Source of the DNA: Salvator merianae
Taxonomy: Eukaryota; Chordata; Lepidosauria; Squamata; Teiidae
Direction of reading: 5' to 3'
DNA length: 64,000 nucleotides
Assembly: GCA_003586115.2 (NCBI GenBank)
Contig: QVOM02000034.1
Coordinates: forward strand, 16,539,289-16,603,288
The position numbers and the translations under genes were made by a program. Of this stretch, positions 57,202 through 64,000 are shown in pieces (positions within the stretch are counted from its first letter, which is position 1; each line of letters begins with the position of its first letter). The notes beneath the pieces were generated by a model, which was not told the origin of the DNA, did no database searches, and saw only the letters and a list, made by a program, of their open reading frames with translations.

Positions 57202-58110
57202 ATGAAGGTAGATAGCCAGCAAGAGAAGGGGGGCTTTCCAGTGTATTGCATCGAGTGTCATATGTATGATTATCTGTCTGCTGGGCAGAAATTGTGGGTG
57301 TGTGCTCGGTGTAATGAGCTCCTGGCTCTCAAGGAACGGGTTTCTTCCCTTGAAGCCAAGGTAGCGGACCTGGAGAAGCAGAGAGAGAGTGATAGGCATG
57401 AGAATGAGGCCTCCAGGGATGCAGTAGGAGCATCCCACTCCACGGTGTGCAGCCCTTCAGCTACCTTGGAGAGTGGAGCTCTCAGGCGGGGAGGACATCA
57501 GGCTGAGGAAGAGGGACAGGCTTCCTTAGTCAGGAACCCTTCCTTAGAGGATGTTTCTGTATCCTTTTGCACTGAGGATACTCCTCCACAGATGGTGGGA
57601 TGGGGGCTTCTTGTAGTGGGTGATTCGATTATTAGAAATATAGAGAGACGGGTTTGTGATTGGCATGTAGACTGCATGGTGACTTGCCTGCCGGGTGCAA
57701 AGGTTGCGGACATCACGCAGCATCTAGATAGGTTGGTAGATAGTGCTGGGGAGGAGCCAGTGGTCATGGTACATGTCGGTACCAATGACGTTGGAAAGGC
57801 TAGGTGGGGGGTCCTGGAAGCCAAATTTAGGTTATTAGGTAGAAGGTTGAAATCCAGGACCTCTAAGGTTGCATTCTCAGAAATGCTACCTGTTCCACGC
57901 ACAGGGTCAGCTAGACAGGCAGAGCTCAGGAGCCTCAATGCGTGGATGAGGCAGTGGTGTTGAGAGGAAGGGTTTAGATTCATCAGGAACTGGGGAACAT
58001 TTTGGGACAAGCCAAACCTATACGAAAGGGACGGGTTGCACTTGAACCAAGATGGAACCAGACTGCTGGCGCATAATATTAAAAAGGTCGCAGAGCAGCT
58101 TTTAAGCTAA
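57202..58110 (+). pseudogene. LINE ORF1 (zinc-finger/coiled-coil/SGNH esterase-like)
   Basis: ORF1p of the CR1/L3 LINE, expected to bind element RNA and, through its esterase-like domain, possibly membranes or lipids. The frame begins MKVDSQQEKGGF. Residues 16-37 hold two CxxC pairs (CIEC, CARC), a PHD/zinc-finger-like module. Residues 39-65 (ELLALKERVSSLEAKVADLE) are a heptad-rich coiled coil. Residues 135-300 form an SGNH-hydrolase-like domain: GDS with the nucleophile serine (VVGDSIIRN), GTND (HVGTNDVGK) and, past the stop, the DxxH block (DGLHLNQDG). A single TGA at 57,961-57,963 stops translation at 253 residues. Reading on in the same frame reaches TAA at 58,108-58,110, about 303 codons, the usual size. 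The stop sits where related proteins have Arg (CGA), so a CpG-type C-to-T change is likely. Confidence 0.85.
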
Positions 58111-58229
58111 TCCCTGGGGGAAAGGCAATAGGAGCTGGGCAGCATCTGGTTCGTGAAAGTGCACAGTTTAGTTAGCAGAGTGGGAAACTAGTCAGTAGTA
58201 TTCAAGTAAAAAGAGGCAAGAAGCAGTCG

Positions 58230-60193
58230 ATGATTGCACATGAACCTAAACGGCAGTGTTTTCAACAGAAGAGTGAATACAAATGCCTGCATGCAAATGC
58301 CAGAAGCCTCCGAGCCAAAACAGGGGAGCTGGAATGTTTAGTGATGGATAAAAATATTGATATTATTGCCATTACTGAAACCTGGTGTACTGATGAAAAT
58401 GAGTGGGATACAGTGATCCCAGGTTACAAACTGTACCGGAAAGAGCGGAAAGGGCGAACTGGAGGTGGTGTAGCCTTATACGTTAAGGAAGCGATAGAAT
58501 TTTATGAACTGGAACTTCCAGATAAAACAGACCCAACCTTAGAAACATTATGGGTAACAATATCAGGCCAGAAAACAAGTCTAACGTTAGGGACATGCTA
58601 TCAACCTCCCAACCAAACTCATGAAGAAGACCAGCAATTGGAAAACGAGGTCATGGAGGCATCAAAAAAGGGAAGGGTAGTTATAATGGGAAACTTCAAC
58701 TACCCCCACATAGACTGGGTGAACTCTTTTTCAACTCATGAGAGGGAGATAAAATTCCTAGACATGGTAAATGACTGTTCTCTTGAGCAGCTGGTTGTGG
58801 AACCAACCCGGGGAAAGGGAATCCTGGACTTGATCCTAAGTAATACACAGGATCTAGTAGAAAATGTCACTGTAACAAATCAAATAGTGAACAGTAATCA
58901 CAATATAATAACCTTCAATTTAAATACAGACGCTATGTTGTTGATACAATCAAACATGGAAACCTTAAACTTTCATAAGGGAAATTTCCCTAAAATGAGA
59001 AAACTGGTAAAAAGAAAATTGAAAGGGAAGGTTAGAAGAGTTCAATCACTCCAAAATGCTTGGAAACTATTTAAAAACACACTAATGGAGGCTCAGTTAG
59101 AATGCATACCTAAAAGAAGGAACGGAACTGCCAAGTCCAAGAGGACACCAGTGTGGCTTACAAATGCAGTAAGGGAAGTCATTAAAAGCAAAGAAAGAGC
59201 ATTCAGAAAATGGAAGGCTTCTCCTAATGAGGAGAACAGGAAGAAACACAAATTCTGGCAGAACAAATGCAAGGCAGCAGTTAGGAATGCTAAGAAGAAC
59301 TTTGAGGAGTACATTGCTAAGAACATCAAGAGAAATAAGAAATTCTTTAAGTATATCAGAAGTAGGAATCCAACCAGAAAAGCAGTTGGACCACTAGATC
59401 ATAATGAACAGAAGGGGATAATTACAGAGGACACAGAGATTGCAGAAAGGCTAAATGATTTTTTTGCCTCTGTTTTTACTGAGGAGGATAGAGAACATAT
59501 GCCAGCAGCTGAGTCAATCCTTTCAGGGAGGGAGTCAGAAGAAGTAGGTCAGATAGTGGTAACCAAGGAGGAGGTTCTTGCATGTCTTGACAAACTAAAT
59601 GCTAACAAATCACCAGGACCAGATGGCATCCATCCAAGAGTTCTTAAAGAACTCAAATTTGAAATTGCTGAGCTTCTAGCCAAAATATATAATCTTTCCC
59701 TAAAATCAGGCTCTGTGCCTGAATACTGGAGGGTGGCAAATGTGACACCGATCTTCAAAAATGGATCCAGGGGTGATCCAGGAAATTACAGACCAGTCAG
59801 CTTAACATCAGTTCCAGGTAAAGTGATGGAAACCATAATTAAGGATAAAATTACTAAACACATAGAAAAGCAAGTATTGCTGGAAGAAAATCAGCATGGC
59901 TTCTGCAAAGGTAAATCATGCCTTACAAACTTGTTAGGATTCTTTGGAAGTGTTAATAAACATGTGGATCAAGGTGACCCAGTTGTCACTGTCTATCTGG
60001 ACTTCCAGAAGGCTTTTGACAAAGTCCCTCATCAAAGACTCCTGAATAAACTCAGCAGTCACGAAGTAAGAGGAGAGGTCCTGTCCTCGATTGGTAACTG
60101 GCTTAAGGACAGGAAACGGAGAGTAAAAATAAATGGTCAGTTCTCAGAATGGAAAGAGGTGAAAAGTGGGGTCCCGCAAGGTTCAATATTAGG
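58230..60193 (+). pseudogene. LINE ORF2, N-terminal part (endonuclease and RT fingers/palm)
   Basis: This encodes the endonuclease and first RT half of the CR1/L3 LINE. In related active elements the endonuclease nicks the target and RT copies RNA onto the nick. Residues 18-235 form the endonuclease: HANARSLR, ITETWCTDENEW (catalytic Glu kept), GGGVALYVK, LGTCYQPPN, MGNFNYPHIDW, GILDLILSN and SNHN. The usual GDFN is GNFN (Asn155) and the usual SDHN is SNHN (Asn223), so two catalytic aspartates are lost. Residues about 440-650 are RT: NKSPGPDGIHPRVLKEL, YWRVANVTPIFKNG, NYRPVSLTS, QHGFCKGKSC, YLDFQKAFDKVPH (first catalytic Asp kept) and GVPQGSILG. The frame is broken at 60,194 by the nested CR1. 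The start was chosen at the first ATG upstream of the endonuclease block, 119 bp after ORF1. Confidence 0.9.
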
Positions 60194-60443
60194 TTCAATA
60201 TTTTGACCAATATTTGGTCAAAAACGACATTGAGAAGGCAAAACTTCTGAACTCCTATTTTGCATCTGTTTTCTCTCAGAAAGGAAATGAAACATCAGTT
60301 GGCCTTCACTGTGCTGTTAAGGGAATAAGAGAATCAAGGCTCTGTATGGACAAGGAGAAGGTGAGGGAACACTTAGCAAACTTAAATGAATTCAAGTCTC
60401 CAGGCCCACATGAATTACATCCTAGGGTGCTGAAGGAATTAGC

Positions 60444-61161
60444 NNNNNNNNNNNNNNNNNNNNNNNNNNNNNNNNNNNNNNNNNNNNNNNNNNNNNNNNN
60501 NNNNNNNNNNNNNNNNNNNNNNNNNNNNNNNNNNNNNNNNNNNNNNNNNNNNNNNNNNNNNNNNNNNNNNNNNNNNNNNNNNNNNNNNNNNNNNNNNNNN
60601 NNNNNNNNNNNNNNNNNNNNNNNNNNNNNNNNNNNNNNNNNNNNNNNNNNNNNNNNNNNNNNNNNNNNNNNNNNNNNNNNNNNNNNNNNNNNNNNNNNNN
60701 NNNNNNNNNNNNNNNNNNNNNNNNNNNNNNNNNNNNNNNNNNNNNNNNNNNNNNNNNNNNNNNNNNNNNNNNNNNNNNNNNNNNNNNNNNNNNNNNNNNN
60801 NNNNNNNNNNNNNNNNNNNNNNNNNNNNNNNNNNNNNNNNNNNNNNNNNNNNNNNNNNNNNNNNNNNNNNNNNNNNNNNNNNNNNNNNNNNNNNNNNNNN
60901 NNNNNNNNNNNNNNNNNNNNNNNNNNNNNNNNNNNNNNNNNNNNNNNNNNNNNNNNNNNNNNNNNNNNNNNNNNNNNNNNNNNNNNNNNNNNNNNNNNNN
61001 NNNNNNNNNNNNNNNNNNNNNNNNNNNNNNNNNNNNNNNNNNNNNNNNNNNNNNNNNNNNNNNNNNNNNNNNNNNNNNNNNNNNNNNNNNNNNNNNNNNN
61101 NNNNNNNNNNNNNNNNNNNNNNNNNNNNNNNNNNNNNNNNNNNNNNNNNNNNNNNNNNNNN
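60444..61161. other. assembly gap (718 N)
   Basis: All bases are N. It falls within the nested CR1. By comparison with full CR1 ORF2, roughly 440-450 codons (about 1.3 kb) should lie between the visible flanks, so the gap size is either an estimate or the copy has an internal deletion. Confidence 0.98.
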
Positions 61162-61165
61162 AAGG

Positions 61166-61342
61166 ACTAGAAACAATGGGATGAAACTTCAAGGGAGTAG
61201 ATACAGGCTAGATATTAGGAAAAACTTTCTGACCGTAAGGGCAATCAGTCACTGGAACAGGTTACCACAGGAGGTGGTGGGCTCTCCTTCGCTGGAGATC
61301 TTCAAGGAAAGGCTGGACAGATATCTGTCTAGGATGGTGTAG
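61166..61342 (+). pseudogene. CR1 ORF2 C-terminal fragment
   Basis: Right of the gap the frame reads TRNNGMKLQGSRYRLDIRKN, then a Phe-rich turn, HWNRLPQEVVGSPSLEIF, KERLDRYLSRMV and stop. This is the conserved CR1 ORF2 C-terminus. The equivalent host L3 region (62,150-62,315) has the related YFFNQRVVGLWNLLPDEVV and SLDSFKKGLDRF, confirming two distinct but homologous elements. Confidence 0.85.
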
Positions 61343-61399
61343 TGAATCCTGCATTGAGCAGGGTGTTGGACTCGATGACCCTGGAGGTCCCTTCCAACT

Positions 61400-61437
61400 C
61401 TATGATTCTATGATTCTATGATTCTATGATTCTATGA
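61400..61437 (+). repeat. (ATTCTATG)n, CR1 3' terminus
   Basis: About four and a half tandem copies of the 8-bp unit mark the 3' end of the nested CR1. CR1 elements end in such octamers rather than poly-A. Confidence 0.95.
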
Positions 61438-62315
61438 CCCCTGCTTTTTAATGTATTCATAAATGATCTCGACACAGGGGTAAGTAGTGAGTTAGCAAAG
61501 TTTGCTGATGACACTAAATTGTTCAGGGTAGTAAAAACTGAAAGTGATTGTAAAGAGCTCCAGAGGGATCTCCTGACATTGGGTGAGTGGGCAACGAAGT
61601 GGCCAATGCACTTCAATCTTAGCAAGTGCAAAGTGATGCACATCGGGACAAAGAACCCCAATTATACCTATAAACTGATGGGGTCAAACTTTCTGTGACA
61701 GACCAGGAAAAGGATCTTGGGGTTCTGGTAGACGGCTCAATGAAGGTGTCAACCCAGTGTGCAGTGGCAGTGAAAAAAGCAAATTCAATGCTAGGGGTAA
61801 TAAGGAAGGGAATAGAAAACAAGTTGGCAAGTGTCATTGTGCCTCTTTACAAAACTATGGTGAGGCCACACTTGGAATATTGTGTACAGTTCTGGTCACC
61901 TCACCTCAGAAAGGATATTGTGGAACTGGCGAAGGTGCAAAAATGGGCAACCAGAATGATCAAGGGACTGGAACACCTTCCTTACAAAATCAGGCTGCAA
62001 CGACTTGGCCTCTTCAGCCTTGAAAAACGGTGTTTAAGAGGAGACCTGATTGAAGTATATAAAATTATGCATGGTATGAATAAGGTGGCTAAAGAGAAGT
62101 TTTTTTCTCTCACACACAACACTAGGACCAGGGGGCACTCTCTGAAGCTGATGGGTAGGAGAGTTAGGACTGACAAGGGGAAGTATTTTTTCAACCAGAG
62201 GGTCGTTGGTCTGTGGAATTTATTACCGGATGAGGTGGTGACAGCCATCAGCCTAGATAGCTTTAAGAAGGGATTGGACAGATTCATGGAGGTCAGGTGT
62301 ATCAATGGCTACTAG
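61437..62315 (+). pseudogene. LINE ORF2, C-terminal part (RT palm/thumb)
   Basis: Continuation of the ORF2 that starts at 58,230, after the nested CR1. It reads PLLFNVFINDLDTG, KFADDTKLF (catalytic Asp-Asp pair intact), WATKWPMHFNLSKCKVMHIG. A one-base deletion at about 61,690-61,694 (aacttt-ctgtg where aacttttctgtg is expected) shifts the frame; coding resumes as VTDQEKDLGVLVDGSMK. Then come MVRPHLEYCVQFWSPH, KVQKWATRMIKGL, LFSLEKRCLRGDLIEVYKI and YFFNQRVVGLWNLLPDEVV, with a stop after RFMEVRCINGY at 62,313-62,315. Together with the N-terminal part, the intact protein would be about 950 residues, normal for this group. Confidence 0.88.
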
Positions 62316-62524
62316 AATGGATGCCTGGGTGCTGCCTCCAGGTTGGAAAGACAGGCAGGATGTCTGTAAAACCATTTGCGGGGAGTTGAGAGCAGGTGAA
62401 AGTTTTGCCTTTATCTTCTGCTGGAGAATGCCCAGAAGCAATTGGTGGACCACTGTGTGAAACAGAATGCTGGGCTAGATGGGCTGTGGCCTGATCCAGC
62501 AAGGCTCCTCTTATGTTCTTGTGT

Positions 62525-62644
62525 TACTCGAGAATGCCATAACGGCAAAGAAATGGCTTTATTTATTTATTTTATTTATTGGATTTGTATGCCGCCCCTC
62601 TCCGAAGACTCGGGGCTTCTTTTCATCTCCACCACCACTACATA
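62525..62644 (-). repeat. L2/SINE-type tail at the L3/L2 junction
   Basis: After the L3 end (ttatgttcttgtg) there are about 30 unassigned bases, then 'tttatttattggatttgtatg' and 'ccgcccctctccgaagactcgggg'. This is the inverted form of the tail at 50,135-50,199. L2 copy B resumes by about 62,645. This small scrap is therefore an extra insertion, or part of the target rearrangement, at the junction. Confidence 0.6.
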
Positions 62645-64000
62645 ATAAGCGCAGTAATGAGCTCTAAGCCATGTCCAGTCAGACTCACAGGGCAATTTAT
62701 AGCACCTACACTCCAGCCATCTTGTGTTTCAAAGCTTGTGGCTCCACAGAATACCAGGGTGTTTTAAGGGCTCCACAAGAACACCAATGGCAATTGGGAG
62801 CAATCATGTTGCTTGCTCACCTTGCAATTCCACAGTAAGACCAGAGTCTCTGTAGGAACACCATCCATGTCAACAGGAAAATTTCCCAAAGCATTCATGA
62901 ATCACTCAGATTCCATAAGTCTCCAAGGACAGACCATCTCAGTGAATCCCTCATCCTTGCAGAGGGCAACTGTCACTCCAAATCCAAATCTTACCAGCCA
63001 ATAATCTGTCCATAGAACAGGCTTGCCACCAGCCCTCCTATCAACAGATTGTCACAAATCTGACAATGGCCAAATTAAAGGTATATCCTGCTGTCTGAGT
63101 TAGGACACTAATGTACAGAGATGGTCCTATGGTTGTCATGGAAACCATGAATTGCTGAGGTGGCCCACTAAGGATCATTTAAGCAAACACCATTGTGGCA
63201 GGGCCTTCCAACATCACATTTGAGATACCTCAGGCAGTTCAGAAAGAGAAGCTGCTGAGCAATGGGGTGGGTGGTACATCAGCAACTTCCCTATTCTGTT
63301 TCTCCGCAAGAACAAGTCTTCAAACTTGAATGCAGAGTGAATTGGCCATCTGGCAAGAGAGATGGAAATCCTATGGACAACAGCAACACTCTTCCCGCCC
63401 CACCAGTGTGGAACTGTGCTGCACTGAATAGCCTGGGGAGATAAAACTGGGTGAGATTGGGCCCACCCAGTTTATCCACCCATGTCTCAGCAATGCAGTA
63501 CAGTTCAGCTCCTTCAACTAGAATTAAATCATGGCAAACCAATGTTTTATTCTGGACTGACCTGGCATTCAAAAGCAGCACTACCAGAGCCATGGCTGGT
63601 TGACATGTAGCCCCAAGCTCTGCCAGCTGGAAGGCAGACCAGAAGGACTGGTAGCTTTAATACATCTAAAACTTCTTCTTCTAGTCTGACTTTTGTACCT
63701 CCCAGTGTCATAACTCGCCCTAGCTGTCCCCAAGACAATGGTACCGCCTGTGGTAATTCTCCTTTTTTCCTACTTCAGTATATTATTTCCTTCCCCAAAC
63801 ATAACAAACAAATAAGCTGAAGCAATATTAAATAACAAATAAGTTAAAATAAGCAAACTTTAAAACACCGTAAACCTATCCAACCCCCTCCCACAACATC
63901 TAAAAGTCTGGGCCAAGAGGAGTGGCCTTCATCCTCTCAAAGGGGTGGCCCCTTTGGTGTCTGTCTTTTCAGTGCCAGACCCACCCCACCATCACAAGCA
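62645..64000 (-). mobile_element. L2-clade LINE copy B, 5' part (endonuclease and leader)
   Basis: On the minus strand the endonuclease begins at about 63,593: VVLLLNARSVQNKT, LILVEGAELYCIAETWVDKL (catalytic Glu kept), GGPNLTQF. Decayed endonuclease continues down to about 62,650, where it matches copy A near 33,725 ('gctctaagccatgtccagtc'). Upstream, 63,600-64,000 is the presumed ORF1-end/5' leader and probably runs past the window edge. The missing remainder is at 55,370-56,510. Together the two parts form one element split by the L3 LINE, with about 120-130 bp absent at the split. Confidence 0.75.

Larger units (their letters stand above)
60194..61436 (+). mobile_element. nested CR1 LINE, 5'-truncated
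   Basis: Inserted exactly between the codons for GSILG and PLLF of the host ORF2: the host frame resumes at 61,437 with no loss. The insert starts inside CR1 ORF2 just upstream of RT (EKAKLLNSYFASVFSQK, then SPGPHELHPRVLKEL). After the assembly gap it has the ORF2 C-terminus (GMKLQGSRYRLDIRKNF, HWNRLPQEVV, SLEIFKERLDRYL, stop at 61,340-61,342). The 3' UTR ends in the diagnostic (ATTCTATG)n octamer repeat, the hallmark of CR1. The visible coding parts are intact, suggesting a relatively young insertion. At the left junction 11 bp of host sequence (ggttcaatatt) appears twice. Confidence 0.9.
56511..62524 (+). mobile_element. CR1/L3-type LINE, near full length, interrupted
   Basis: The components in order are: 5' UTR (56,511-57,201), ORF1 (57,202-58,110 with one stop), 119-bp spacer, ORF2 (58,230-60,193, resuming 61,437-62,315) and 3' UTR ending 'ctgatccagcaaggctcctc', 'ttatgttcttgtg' near 62,524. 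The ORF1 esterase-like domain, apurinic-type endonuclease plus RT, and the tail lacking poly-A place it in the CR1/L3 group. It inserted into L2 copy B and was itself hit by a CR1 (60,194-61,436). It is inactive: a stop in ORF1, lost endonuclease residues, a 1-base frameshift in ORF2 and the nested insertion. It is still the best-preserved transposon in the window, so probably younger than the L2 copies. Confidence 0.88.

Noticed and set aside
57498..58010. 170-codon minus frame
   Set aside because: Antisense shadow of LINE ORF1.
60214..61192. Long open frames on both strands across the N run
   Set aside because: They exist only because N codons are read as X. Only 60,214-60,443 and 61,166-61,342 hold real CR1 code.
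61982..62305. 107-codon minus frame
   Set aside because: Antisense shadow of LINE ORF2.

Overview
This is non-coding, repeat-rich DNA from a vertebrate nucleus, most likely a non-avian reptile and probably a squamate. The evidence is the repeat content: CR1/L3-clade and L2-clade LINEs, a CR1 3' end made of ATTCTATG units, tRNA-derived SINE remains, and several families of short inverted-repeat elements (MITEs). I find no host protein-coding gene with credible exons, no rRNA or tRNA gene, no CRISPR array and nothing bacterial. Almost all short open frames in the window look like chance frames or lie inside repeats. The window is best read as an intergenic region or a large intron.

Layout. Positions 1-16,300 are mostly unique AT-rich DNA with a few MITEs, several perfect hairpins and three candidate regulatory blocks (about 2,560-2,870, 10,080-10,480 and 15,835-15,895). 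Positions 16,395-17,846 hold a scrambled L2 fragment on the plus strand. Positions 18,000-31,500 are unique DNA, microsatellites, a possible decayed coding segment (20,335-20,756, minus) and a run of three MITEs (28,818-30,489). Positions 31,775-34,525 hold a 2.75 kb L2 LINE on the minus strand. Positions 34,583-55,000 are rich in MITEs and LINE 3' fragments, with a 179-bp tandem duplication, a 101-bp minisatellite and microsatellites.

The last 8.6 kb is a three-layer nest. A minus-strand L2 LINE (63,760 or beyond, down to 55,370) is split by a 6 kb plus-strand CR1/L3-type LINE (about 56,511-62,524). That LINE has a recognisable ORF1 (zinc-finger/coiled-coil plus SGNH esterase-like domain) and ORF2 (endonuclease plus reverse transcriptase). 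Its reverse transcriptase is itself split by a plus-strand, 5'-truncated CR1 (60,194-61,436), which contains the only assembly gap (718 N). The order of insertion was therefore L2, then L3, then CR1.

The most informative results are: the nest and its junctions; loss of two catalytic aspartates (both Asp to Asn) in the L3 endonuclease; a MITE family with 3-bp target duplications and co-varying internal palindromes, consistent with PIF/Harbinger mobilisation; and a tight cluster of three octamer (ATTTGCAT) sites. Family names and motifs were recognised by eye. Boundaries of old repeats are approximate to tens of bases.
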